Positions 16,184 through 22,976 of a DNA stretch of 25,555 nt are shown here, piece by piece. Made by a program: the position numbers and the translations under genes. The notes below the pieces were generated by a model, which was given only the letters and a program-made list of their open reading frames with translations, was not told the DNA's origin and searched no databases. Each line of letters starts with the position of its first letter. Position 1 is the first letter of the stretch. The stretch is taken from contig CAAEEA010000001.1 in assembly GCA_900754795.1 (NCBI GenBank), forward strand, positions 1-25,555, read 5' to 3'. This DNA comes from Clostridia bacterium. Lineage in GTDB: Bacteria; Bacillota; Clostridia; Peptostreptococcales; Anaerovoracaceae.

Positions 16184-17218
16184 ATGAGTTTTGTCAAAAA
16201 GAATTTTTCAGGGCTTTTTTTATGTTTTCTGATTGCTCTGCCATCGTGGTACCTGGGCAGACTTTTTCCGGTCATCGGCGGAGCAATCATTGCAATAATC
16301 GCCGGTATGGCCGTCACTGTCTTCTTTAAGGAAAAAGGCGGGTTTGAGCCGGGTATAAGGTTCACTTCAAAGAAAATTCTGCAGTGGGCCGTAGTCCTGC
16401 TCGGTTTTGGCATGGATCTTTCAGTCATACTGCAGATAGGCAGGCAGTCTCTGCCTATTATAATAAGTACAATTTCGACTTCCCTTGTAATCGCGTACAT
16501 GCTGCACAGAGCAATGAAGATCCCCGCACGGATCTCCACTCTTGTAGGCGTCGGCTCATCTATCTGCGGCGGTTCTGCCATCGCGGCTACCGCGCCGGTA
16601 ATTGAAGCGACTGATGAAGAAGTGGCTCAGTCGATTTCCGTGATATTTTTCTTTAATGTACTGGCGGCGCTGATCTTTCCCGTCCTGGGCGGTATGCTCG
16701 GATTCTCCGCTACGGACGGAAACGGTTTTGGAGTATTTGCCGGAACGGCTGTCAACGATACTTCCTCAGTGACCGCCGCCGCTTCCACATGGGACAGCAT
16801 TTACGGCCTTGGTTCTGAAACTCTGGATACTGCCGTGACCGTAAAACTCACAAGAACTTTAGCCATTATCCCCATAACTCTCGTTCTCGCGTTTATCAGA
16901 ACCCGCTCGGCGAAAAGGACCGACTCTGCCGGCAATGTGAGCATGAAGAAGATTTTCCCTTTCTTCATCCTGTTTTTTGTGGGCGCGTCCCTTATCACCA
17001 CCCTGTCGGTTTCCGCGGGAGCCGACATCACGGTGTTTTCTCCGCTCAAAGAGCTGAGCAAGTTTTTCATCATCATGGCCATGGCCGCCATCGGGCTTAA
17101 CACCGACATTGTAAAACTCATCAGAACAGGCGGCAAGCCTCTTGTCCTCGGCTTTTGCTGCTGGACAGGCATTACGGCTGTAAGCCTTCTGATGCAGCAT
17201 GTTCTTGGAATCTGGTAG
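16184..17218 (+). CDS. yeiH: YeiH family putative sulfate/sulfite exporter
   Basis: 344 residues, a polytopic membrane protein of the UPF0324/YeiH family with about ten hydrophobic segments. Family landmarks are KKILQWAVVLLGFGM, VGVGSSICGGSAIAATAP, the segment FAGTAVNDTSSVTAA and AAIGLNTDIVKLIRTGGKPL near the C-terminus. Homologues are annotated as sulfate or sulfite exporters, and the divergent LysR gene supports a sulfur link, but transport has not been shown for this protein. ATG at 16184 has AAGGAAAGG upstream. The PhzF-family gene follows after 54 bases and has its own promoter overlapping the end of this gene. Confidence 0.9.
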   Translation: MSFVKKNFSGLFLCFLIALPSWYLGRLFPVIGGAIIAIIAGMAVTVFFKEKGGFEPGIRFTSKKILQWAVVLLGFGMDLSVILQIGRQSLPIIISTISTSLVIAYMLHRAMKIPARISTLVGVGSSICGGSAIAATAPVIEATDEEVAQSISVIFFFNVLAALIFPVLGGMLGFSATDGNGFGVFAGTAVNDTSSVTAAASTWDSIYGLGSETLDTAVTVKLTRTLAIIPITLVLAFIRTRSAKRTDSAGNVSMKKIFPFFILFFVGASLITTLSVSAGADITVFSPLKELSKFFIIMAMAAIGLNTDIVKLIRTGGKPLVLGFCCWTGITAVSLLMQHVLGIW

Positions 17219-17233
17219 AGGGTGTGATATACT
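17205..17233 (+). promoter_or_regulatory. Promoter of the PhzF-family gene
   Basis: TTGGAA (17205-17210), 17-base spacer, extended -10 TGATATACT (17225-17233). The -35 lies inside the last codons of the yeiH-type gene. This suggests the PhzF gene can be expressed alone. Confidence 0.65.
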
Positions 17234-17272
17234 GTTGCCATAGATCATTCATGCTAAAAAGGAGGCTGATTT

Positions 17273-18046
17273 ATGAAACAGTACATCGTTGACGCTTTTA
17301 CCGACAAGGTTTTCGGCGGAAATCCCGCTGCCGTGTGTATCATGGATTCCTGGCCCTCCGATGATCTCATGATGAATATCACTGTAGAAAACAACCTTTC
17401 GGAGACTGCTTTCGCGGTCAGGGAAGGCAGCAGATACCGCCTCCGCTGGTTTACTCCCGGCGGCGAGATAGACCTCTGCGGTCACGCTACTCTGGCCACG
17501 GCCTTTGTTCTTATGAATTATTATGATTCCGCCGCCAATACCGTTGTCTTTACTACCATGAGCGGCGAGCTTACCGTAGACCGGCACGAAGACATGTATG
17601 AAATGGATTTTCCCGCTTACAAGCTCAGACCGGTTCCTGTGACCGATGAGATAACAGAAGCTGTCGGGGCGGCGCCTGTTGAAGCTTATATGGGAAGAGA
17701 CCTGCTCTGTGTGTTTGACAGCGAAAACACTGTGAAAAACCTGCATCCTGATATGGAGAAGTTAAAAGAACTCGACGGTCTTTTACTTCAGGCTACCGCC
17801 AAAGGTTCGGATTTTGACTGTGTGTCCCGCTCTTTCGCGCCGAAGCTCAACGTGCCGGAAGATCCCGTATGCGGATCCGGGCACTGCCACATCGTTCCTT
17901 ACTGGGCCGGCAGATCTGGCAAGAAAGAGATCGTTGCATGTCAGGCTTCCCGCCGCGGAGGCATTCTGTACTGCCGGGTCGAAGGGGAGCGGGTAAGGCT
18001 TGCAGGAAAGGCGGCTCTGTTCTCCGTTGGGGAAATTTTTGTATAA
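17273..18046 (+). CDS. PhzF family isomerase-like protein
   Basis: 257 residues of the PhzF/YddE family with the diaminopimelate-epimerase-like fold. The N-terminus YIVDAFTDKVFGGNPAAVC is diagnostic, followed by the catalytic Glu44 in NLSETAF, the FTPGGEIDLCGHATLA loop, and EDPVCGSGHCHIVPYW in the second half. Members are isomerases; phenazine biosynthesis is only one role and there are no other phenazine genes here, so the substrate is unknown. It is a little shorter than many members. ATG at 17273 has AAGGAGG upstream. It is convergent with the malY-like gene, with a strong shared terminator downstream. Confidence 0.92.
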   Translation: MKQYIVDAFTDKVFGGNPAAVCIMDSWPSDDLMMNITVENNLSETAFAVREGSRYRLRWFTPGGEIDLCGHATLATAFVLMNYYDSAANTVVFTTMSGELTVDRHEDMYEMDFPAYKLRPVPVTDEITEAVGAAPVEAYMGRDLLCVFDSENTVKNLHPDMEKLKELDGLLLQATAKGSDFDCVSRSFAPKLNVPEDPVCGSGHCHIVPYWAGRSGKKEIVACQASRRGGILYCRVEGERVRLAGKAALFSVGEIFV

Positions 18047-18068
18047 AACGTCATAAACCGGGAACGCG

Positions 18069-18177
18069 CGGTAAAAGTCCCCGATTTTTTGAAAAACACA
18101 TACCGATAGTGACTTTTTACCGAAAACTTATCTTTTCAGTCCCCAAAATGTAAAAAAGCAACCGTGTTTTGGGGACT
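18069..18177. repeat. Two inverted repeats between PhzF and malY genes
   Basis: CGGTAAAAGTC (18069-18079) pairs with GACTTTTTACCG (18111-18122) across one extra base. AGTCCCCAAAA (18138-18148) pairs perfectly with TTTTGGGGACT (18167-18177). The words GGTAAAA and GTCCCC recur in this spacer (for example GCGGTAAAACAG at 18203). No gene is seen in 18047-18305. Confidence 0.7.
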
Positions 18178-18206
18178 TGTTTTGGAAAAGTCTCTAAACC
18201 GGCGGT

Positions 18207-18254
18207 AAAACAGGGCTGCTGTGGGACCGAAGTCCCACAGCAGCCCTGTTTTTA
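18207..18254. terminator. Strong two-way terminator
   Basis: A perfect 21-bp stem (18207-18227 with 18232-18252) closes on a CGAA loop and is flanked by A and T runs. It lies between the convergent PhzF (+) and malY-like (-) genes. Confidence 0.95.
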
Positions 18255-18305
18255 CTCTAAATGGGTACTTTTGCGTTTTCATAAAGCTGCGCAGTCATCC
18301 GCTGA

Positions 18306-19517
18306 CTATCCGCGGTATTTTTTGATTGCCTCTGCCATTCTTTCAAGGCCGGTCATTATCATTGACCGCGGCATGGCCAGGTTAAGACGGATATATCCCT
18401 TAGCGTTGCCTACAAACAGAGCGTCGCCGCCTTCGAGGAGAACACCGGCGTTGTTGGCAAAGAACAGCGGCAGGTCTTCTACATCAGGAAGCACCTTGCT
18501 CATATCCACCCACGCGAAGTAAGTGGCCTGCGGGATCTCAAATACCGCCTCAGGAATGTTTTCTTTCAGGAAGCCGGCGACCATTTCAAAGCTGCCGTCT
18601 ATGTATTCTTTCAACTCTTCGAGCCACTGGCCGCCGTGTTCATATGCGGCCTTGTGAGCGGATATCGAAAGAGGGTTGGCCGCGCCGATATTTTTATCTC
18701 TGTCCTGGAAGCGCTGCCTTTCCTCTTCCGAGCGGATTATTATATTGGAAAACAGCATTCCTGCCAGATTGAAAGTCTTGCTCGCGGACATGGTGGTGAT
18801 GAGTTTTTTGTAATCAGGCATGATCTTTCCCATAGGGATATGACGCAGTCCTTTGCGAATCAGGTCGCAGTGTATTTCGTCTGAAACTACCCAGAGATCG
18901 TTCTTTTCAATTATGTCTGCCATCCGGCGCAGCTCTTCCTCTGTCCATACCCGGCCGGACGGGTTGTGCGGGTTGCAGAGCATGAAGAGTTTTACCTTTG
19001 GATCCGCGGCTTTTTTCGCCAGATCGTCAAAGTCGATCTCAAAGCGGCCGTTTTCCTTTTTGAGCGGGGAGCAGACAAGCTCTACGTCATTGTACTCGCA
19101 GGAATGAAGAAAGAATCCGTAGGCCGGAGTCATAGTCAGGACTTTTTCATCTTTCGCCACCAGATCTTCTACGAGCTGATAGAGCGCGGGAATAACTCCC
19201 GGAGAAAATACCAGCTCGTCCTTGTCAAAAGTCCAGCCGTATTTTTCTCTGCACCAGCTTTGCAGCGCTTCGTAATAGCCCTGGTCCGATACGATAGTGT
19301 ATCCCAGTATTTTGCGGTTAACCCGGTCGATTATCGCCTGGCGGATTTCCGGGGCCACGGCAAATTCCATGTCAGCTACCCACATGCGGATAAATTCGTC
19401 ATCGGCATAAGGAAATACCTTTTCAGGGCCGCATTTGAAGATGTACGGCCGCCATCCGTCTACGTTTTCGGAATTTGTGTTAGTTCTGTCGATGATTTCA
19501 TCAAAATCGTATTTCAT
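18306..19517 (-). CDS. MalY/PatB-type PLP C-S lyase or aminotransferase
   Basis: 403 residues, fold-type I PLP enzyme of the MalY/PatB group. Landmarks are WVADMEFAVAPEI at 46-58, TPAYGFF near 130, CNPHNPSGRVW at 181-191, SDEIHCDL at 212-219, and SASKTFNLAGM with PLP-binding Lys247. Such enzymes act as cystathionine or cysteine-S-conjugate beta-lyases and some also as aminotransferases; the exact substrate cannot be told. The start at 19517 has GGAGGAG close upstream; an upstream in-frame start at 19589 lies inside the MarR gene. It follows the MarR gene by 52 bases and is probably cotranscribed with and controlled by it. Confidence 0.92.
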   Translation of the reverse strand: MKYDFDEIIDRTNTNSENVDGWRPYIFKCGPEKVFPYADDEFIRMWVADMEFAVAPEIRQAIIDRVNRKILGYTIVSDQGYYEALQSWCREKYGWTFDKDELVFSPGVIPALYQLVEDLVAKDEKVLTMTPAYGFFLHSCEYNDVELVCSPLKKENGRFEIDFDDLAKKAADPKVKLFMLCNPHNPSGRVWTEEELRRMADIIEKNDLWVVSDEIHCDLIRKGLRHIPMGKIMPDYKKLITTMSASKTFNLAGMLFSNIIIRSEEERQRFQDRDKNIGAANPLSISAHKAAYEHGGQWLEELKEYIDGSFEMVAGFLKENIPEAVFEIPQATYFAWVDMSKVLPDVEDLPLFFANNAGVLLEGGDALFVGNAKGYIRLNLAMPRSMIMTGLERMAEAIKKYRG

Positions 19518-19569
19518 GTCTCCTCCGTTTCTCAGGGTAATATCCCCTGTTTTCAGGGCCTGCGCCCTT

Positions 19570-20049
19570 TTAAAGATTTTCACTCTCACTTACGTCGAGG
19601 GCAAAAGCCTCATTCAGTTTTTTTTGCACGGCTATATAACTTTCAAGTTCGGATGTCTTCATACCGCTGAGCATTTCAAAGGTTCTCATGTAACACCTCT
19701 GTTCAGAATCCCGGTGTTTCTCATAGATCTCCCTGCCCGCAGCCGTCAGGAAAAGATTATATTCACGGCTGCTTCGGGCGTTTTTCTCCCTGCGGACCCA
19801 CTGCTTCTGACGGAGTTTTCGGATAATCTGCGAGCAGGCGCTCGGCGTCTTGCCAAATTTCTCCGCAAGTACCGCCGCCGTCACGCCCGGATTGTCCCCG
19901 ATCGCCTTTATCATCTGGGACTCGGCCTGAAACATCACGACGCCGTTGTAATCGTGCAGGAGAGAATCATATTTTTCTATGAGAGATACGCCTTTGTCCA
20001 GCTCATCGATCATATGGCAGAAAAGCTCATATCTGTTTTCCCGTTCCAT
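19570..20049 (-). CDS. MarR-family transcriptional regulator
   Basis: 159 residues with a winged helix-turn-helix in the middle (VTAAVLAEKFGKTPSACSQI, then the wing KNARSSREYNLFLTAAG), typical of MarR proteins. The start at 20049 has AAGGAGGTCTTC upstream; a longer frame to 20169 would run through the promoter and is rejected. Its promoter and a palindrome that is a likely autoregulatory operator lie directly upstream. It heads a two-gene unit with the MalY-like enzyme, so it probably senses a substrate or product of that enzyme, for example a thiol or sulfur compound (inference). Confidence 0.9.
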   Translation of the reverse strand: MERENRYELFCHMIDELDKGVSLIEKYDSLLHDYNGVVMFQAESQMIKAIGDNPGVTAAVLAEKFGKTPSACSQIIRKLRQKQWVRREKNARSSREYNLFLTAAGREIYEKHRDSEQRCYMRTFEMLSGMKTSELESYIAVQKKLNEAFALDVSESENL

Positions 20050-20069
20050 GAAGACCTCCTTTCTGATAT

Positions 20070-20086
20070 AGTTAAGTAGCTTAACT
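20070..20086. promoter_or_regulatory. Candidate MarR operator
   Basis: AGTTAAG-TAG-CTTAACT, a perfect palindrome with 7-bp arms, lies between the promoter (-10 at 20101-20106) and the ribosome binding site of the MarR gene. Position and shape fit autorepression by a MarR dimer. Confidence 0.75.
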
Positions 20087-20100
20087 TTCCTTTTGATGAA

Positions 20101-20129
20101 AACATACACCTTTTTGGAAAAAATGTCAA
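20101..20129 (-). promoter_or_regulatory. Promoter of marR-malY unit
   Basis: TTGACA (20124-20129), 17-base spacer, TATGTT (20101-20106) on the minus strand. Confidence 0.75.
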
Positions 20130-20158
20130 GAAAATTGTCATTTCGTTTAAAAAAAATG

Positions 20159-20188
20159 TTGACAATCAAACTTTTTTTCTGATATTCT
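20159..20188 (+). promoter_or_regulatory. Promoter of mscL
   Basis: TTGACA (20159-20164), 18-base spacer, TATTCT (20183-20188), 35 bases before the mscL start. It diverges from the marR promoter; the two -35 boxes are about 30 bases apart. Confidence 0.7.
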
Positions 20189-20222
20189 TGTCCGGTATGA
20201 CAATTTGAGAAGGGAGATTTAC

Positions 20223-20612
20223 ATGAAAGCTTTTTTTAATGAGTTTAAAGAATTTATTTCCAAAGGTAATGTAATGAGCATGGCCGTCGGCATCATCGTA
20301 GGTACTGCCTTCACCGCCATTGTTACATCATTGAACCAGGATATCATCACTCCGCTCCTGGGGCTGATCCTGGGCCAGATAGATTTTACATCACTTTCGC
20401 TGACTGTCGGAAACGCTTCTGTAACGTACGGAAACTTTATCCAGGCCATCATCACTTTCCTGATTACGGCCTTTACGCTTTTCCTGATCCTCAAAGCGTT
20501 TAACCGCATGACCGCGAAAAAAGAAGCAGAAGCTCCGGCCGAACCTGAACCGGAACCGATTCCGGAGGACATCCGGCTCCTGACCGAAATCAGAGATCTG
20601 CTTAAAAAATAA
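20223..20612 (+). CDS. mscL: Large-conductance mechanosensitive channel
   Basis: 129 residues, the usual size for MscL, a homopentameric membrane channel that opens under high tension to release solutes during osmotic downshock. The N-terminal helix FFNEFKEFISKGNV, the pore-lining first membrane segment MSMAVGIIVGTAFTAIVTS and the following DIITPLLGL are diagnostic. A second membrane segment (about residues 71-91) is followed by a Pro/Glu-rich link and the C-terminal helix DIRLLTEIRDLLKK. The start at 20223 has GGGAG 7 bases upstream; an in-frame start at 20205 lacks a site. A small membrane-protein gene follows after 28 bases, probably on the same transcript. Confidence 0.96.
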   Translation: MKAFFNEFKEFISKGNVMSMAVGIIVGTAFTAIVTSLNQDIITPLLGLILGQIDFTSLSLTVGNASVTYGNFIQAIITFLITAFTLFLILKAFNRMTAKKEAEAPAEPEPEPIPEDIRLLTEIRDLLKK

Positions 20613-20640
20613 AGACCACTGAATAAAGGAGGATATTCTT

Positions 20641-21024
20641 ATGAAACAAGGTTGTAAACAGCTTCGTATAGCAAGCGTAATCATTATTCTTTTAGGCGCG
20701 GCTTCCATCGTAGCCATCAGAGCTCTTCTGGGCGCTGACGTTGACACCGGCGATCTGACCGGAACTTCCTTTGAAGGCGCTCTCGGCGGACTGATCGGCC
20801 TCTATGCCCTTAACGGATTTAAAATCCTGGCAGGTGTGATCGGACTCATTCTCGCCAACAAAAAATCAAAGCTTACAGTCGCTCTGGGATTCCTGCTTTT
20901 CCTCGCGCAGCTTATTGATTTTACTCATGTTTCGGGAAGCATTGCTACGATAATTCTTAACATCATTCTGCTGATAATACCTTACCTGTATTTCCGCAGC
21001 GCGCTCAAAAATTACAAAGACTGA
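20641..21024 (+). CDS. Small four-helix membrane protein, unknown
   Basis: 127 residues. I do not recognise the family. Hydrophobic segments lie at about 10-28, 46-72, 79-92 and 99-117, which suggests four membrane helices and little soluble mass. The N-terminus MKQGCKQLRIAS is basic and would stay inside. AAAGGAGG lies upstream of ATG at 20641. It follows mscL by 28 bases and ends just before a strong terminator, so the two genes are likely cotranscribed; whether it affects the channel is unknown. Confidence 0.8.
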   Translation: MKQGCKQLRIASVIIILLGAASIVAIRALLGADVDTGDLTGTSFEGALGGLIGLYALNGFKILAGVIGLILANKKSKLTVALGFLLFLAQLIDFTHVSGSIATIILNIILLIIPYLYFRSALKNYKD

Positions 21025-21026
21025 TA

Positions 21027-21060
21027 AAAAGCCGGGGTCATATTCCCCCGGCTTTTATTA
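21027..21060. terminator. Two-way terminator overlapping the DUF2812 stop
   Basis: 11-bp stem AAAAGCCGGGG / CCCCGGCTTTT (21027-21037 and 21046-21056), 8-base loop, followed by T/A-rich sequence on both strands. It serves the mscL unit (+) and the DUF2812 gene (-), whose stop codon 21038-21040 lies in the loop. Confidence 0.9.
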
Positions 21061-21769
21061 TCATCCTTATTATTATCAGCGTTGCCGCCCCAAGTATGAC
21101 CAGCAGTCTCGGTCTTGTCAGCGCCTGATATATCCGGCTGTATTTCGCGGTGTCCGCCGGCGCGTCGCCGCTCAGAAGAGCTCTTTGAGACGCCTTCAGC
21201 CACATCCTGTAACTCGTGAAAATGCCGATAAACCATATCCAGAAATACGCTTCTAATATCCACATATATATGAGATTCGCGTTGGCTATAAACCAGTCTT
21301 CGTGAACGTTCAGACCGGCGCTTGAAAAAGTACGCCATATGCACAGAACCAGCCCCAGGACCATTATTATTAAAGATATGCCGTACTGTCTGTTCATGGA
21401 CTGGCGTATGCTTTCGAGCCGGACTGCCTCATCTGTCTCCAGCGGCCTGGCCGTACCCTTTTCCGCGGCAAATATAATCATCTTGTTGCACTGCTCCACC
21501 TGCTTCCAGCCTCCGGCCTCGCAGTAGGCTTCCAGTGTTCGCTGACTGTCGGGCGGATTATATAAAAAGTTAGAAGAGTCTTTGCAGAATACCACAGCAA
21601 ACTGCAAATCGCGGGGCTCGCTTTTTTTGTACACCCAGCTCAGCCTGTTCGCGCTTATGTAGTCAAGTTCCCACCCTTGCGCCGCCATACGTGTGAGTTC
21701 ATCTTCTATCCCCCGATAGTCAAACCACGCGTGCTTTGACCTAACGGCTTTGTATTCATTCTCTGCCAT
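21038..21769 (-). CDS. DUF2812 membrane protein
   Basis: 243 residues. The N-terminal cytoplasmic part resembles DUF2812, with the telltale MAAQGWELDYISANRLSWVY and then GGWKQVEQCNKMIIFAAE. The C-terminal half has three membrane segments (about 131-148, 164-188 and 221-240). Proteins of this family commonly lie beside a PadR regulator in Bacillota, as here; the family is thought of as membrane sensor or modulator proteins but the role is not established. ATG at 21769 is preceded by AAGGGAAAG. The gene follows padR by 23 bases and is probably cotranscribed from the padR promoter. Its last codons are part of a terminator hairpin. Confidence 0.85.
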   Translation of the reverse strand: MAENEYKAVRSKHAWFDYRGIEDELTRMAAQGWELDYISANRLSWVYKKSEPRDLQFAVVFCKDSSNFLYNPPDSQRTLEAYCEAGGWKQVEQCNKMIIFAAEKGTARPLETDEAVRLESIRQSMNRQYGISLIIMVLGLVLCIWRTFSSAGLNVHEDWFIANANLIYMWILEAYFWIWFIGIFTSYRMWLKASQRALLSGDAPADTAKYSRIYQALTRPRLLVILGAATLIIIRMIIKAGGI

Positions 21770-21792
21770 ATCTTTCCCTTTCCGGCTCCTTT

Positions 21793-22098
21793 TCAGAAAC
21801 AGCGTTCATAGTCCGCTATCTGTTTCAGGAGCCTTTCGTATTCGGCCGTCAGAAGTTCCCTGCCGGAATCAGTCAGTATGTAACTCCGGCGGCGTCCTTC
21901 GACTTTGGTCTCCCGGATAAGCCCCGCTTTCTGGAACTGTTCCGTCAGATTATAAAGAGTTCCGGGGCCGATGGAGACTCTTTCTCCGGTGATCGCGCTG
22001 ACTTTGTTCATCACATCCATACCGCAGCATTCTTCTTTGAAGCACAGCAGGGTATAGAACATCTGCTCCGTCAGTGTCTGAAACTTTTCTCTTGCCAT
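21793..22098 (-). CDS. PadR-family transcriptional regulator
   Basis: 101 residues, a compact PadR winged helix protein (subfamily 1 size): LTEQMFYTLLCFKEECCGMDV, ISIGPGTLYNL-like VSIGPGTLYNLTEQFQKAGLI, then the wing with GRRRSYILTDSGRELL. There is only a short C-terminal dimer helix. Cys23-Cys24 are a curious pair near the first helix. ATG at 22098 has only a weak GAGG site. It lies just downstream of a consensus promoter and a palindrome, so autorepression of the padR-DUF2812 pair is likely. The ligand is not known. Confidence 0.92.
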   Translation of the reverse strand: MAREKFQTLTEQMFYTLLCFKEECCGMDVMNKVSAITGERVSIGPGTLYNLTEQFQKAGLIRETKVEGRRRSYILTDSGRELLTAEYERLLKQIADYERCF

Positions 22099-22112
22099 GG
22101 CTTGCCTCTTTT

Positions 22113-22129
22113 ATATCGATATTCGATAT
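22113..22129. promoter_or_regulatory. Candidate PadR operator
   Basis: ATATCGA-TAT-TCGATAT, a perfect palindrome with 7-bp arms, lies directly downstream of the padR promoter and 15 bases before the start codon. This fits autoregulation by a PadR dimer. Confidence 0.75.
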
Positions 22130-22139
22130 TTGTGTCTAT

Positions 22140-22168
22140 AATATATCACAGGGCTGATTGTATGTCAA
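22140..22168 (-). promoter_or_regulatory. Promoter of padR-DUF2812
   Basis: TTGACA (22163-22168), 17-base spacer, TATATT (22140-22145) on the minus strand. The -35 box contains the stop codon of the GNAT remnant. Confidence 0.8.
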
Positions 22169-22397
22169 CACCTGTGAATATAAATTCTCATTTTTTCAGG
22201 TTCGTCATCAGGCTGTGCCATGCAAAAGAATTACCAGCCATATTTCTCATAAAATGACGAATGATCTGTGATGAGGTAAAGAGTATCTGTTCCGGCGGTT
22301 TTCATGTCTTTGACCGCGGTATCGAGAAGTCTGCCGGCAAGTCCGCGGCCGCGCAGCATATCATATCCGGTCTCTCGCAGAGCCTTATTATCTGCAA
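22165..22397 (-). pseudogene. Decayed second GNAT acetyltransferase gene
   Basis: Read from a TTG at 22397, the start IIRLCERPDMI looks like the N-terminus of a clostridial GNAT subfamily. Then most of the N-terminal half is missing, and a different frame (from about 22356) continues with RGRGLAGRLLDTAVKDMK and LYLITDHSSFYEKYGW, the acetyl-CoA site and C-terminal part. An in-frame TAA at 22231-22233 follows GW; beyond it FFCMAQPDDEPEKM and RIYIHRC still match the family end, closing with TGA at 22165. So there is an internal out-of-frame deletion plus a nonsense codon. The first frame is fused to the upstream GNAT gene. Family motifs are from memory; a protein search would confirm them. Confidence 0.75.
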
Positions 22398-22916
22398 GCT
22401 GTCATCATCTGATATTATGGCTTTGTCATATGCTTTTCTTTTTCCCCGGGCGAAAGTGACCGTGCCTCGGTGATGAAATCCGTTCTTTTCCAGCACGTGC
22501 TGCATCCGCGTATTTTCAAATCCTGTATCTATCCTGACGCTTTCCACCCCGCGTTCGAGGCATAGCTTTTCAACCAGAGCGAAAGCCCCGCCGGCCAGCC
22601 CTCTGCCTCTTGCCGCTCTGTCGAAGGCCATTCGGTGAACGACCGCATAAGGCTCTTTCGTCCCCCAGTCGCCGTCCCTGATGTCATCATAGGCCGGGTC
22701 GCCGCCAAAGTCCACGCACATATATCCGACTATCCGTCCGTATTCTCGCAGCACGTAGCCGCGGCCGGTTTCTATGTCCTGCCGGACGCTTTCTATATCA
22801 GGATAATCGTCTGTCCACTGGACGAAGCCCTGCTCGCGCTGAAAGCGCCGTCCCTGATCGACCATATCATAGCAAATATCGAGTTCCTGTGATTTTGCAA
22901 GTTCTAACGTAAGCAT
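22302..22916 (-). CDS. GNAT family acetyltransferase with read-through tail
   Basis: 204 residues as an open frame. Residues 1 to about 167 form a normal GNAT N-acetyltransferase: IVGYMCVDF strand, VHRMAFDRAARGRGLAG with the acetyl-CoA pyrophosphate loop at 103-109, the segment TGFENTRMQHVLEKNGF, and a final strand ending near AYDKAI. Substrate unknown. The last 37 residues or so are not GNAT: they read first in frame, then out of frame, through the remnant of a second GNAT gene and stop at 22302. The original stop was probably lost. ATG at 22916 has GGGAGAAG upstream. The ankyrin gene ends 60 bases upstream, so it may be the last gene of the YfcC unit. Confidence 0.85.
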   Translation of the reverse strand: MLTLELAKSQELDICYDMVDQGRRFQREQGFVQWTDDYPDIESVRQDIETGRGYVLREYGRIVGYMCVDFGGDPAYDDIRDGDWGTKEPYAVVHRMAFDRAARGRGLAGGAFALVEKLCLERGVESVRIDTGFENTRMQHVLEKNGFHHRGTVTFARGKRKAYDKAIISDDDSLQIIRLCERPDMICCAAADLPADFSIPRSKT

Positions 22917-22976
22917 CGTCTGCGCTTCTCCCTTCGCTCTGCTCTCAGTTCTGTCCGCCGTTTCGGCCGCGGCGGT

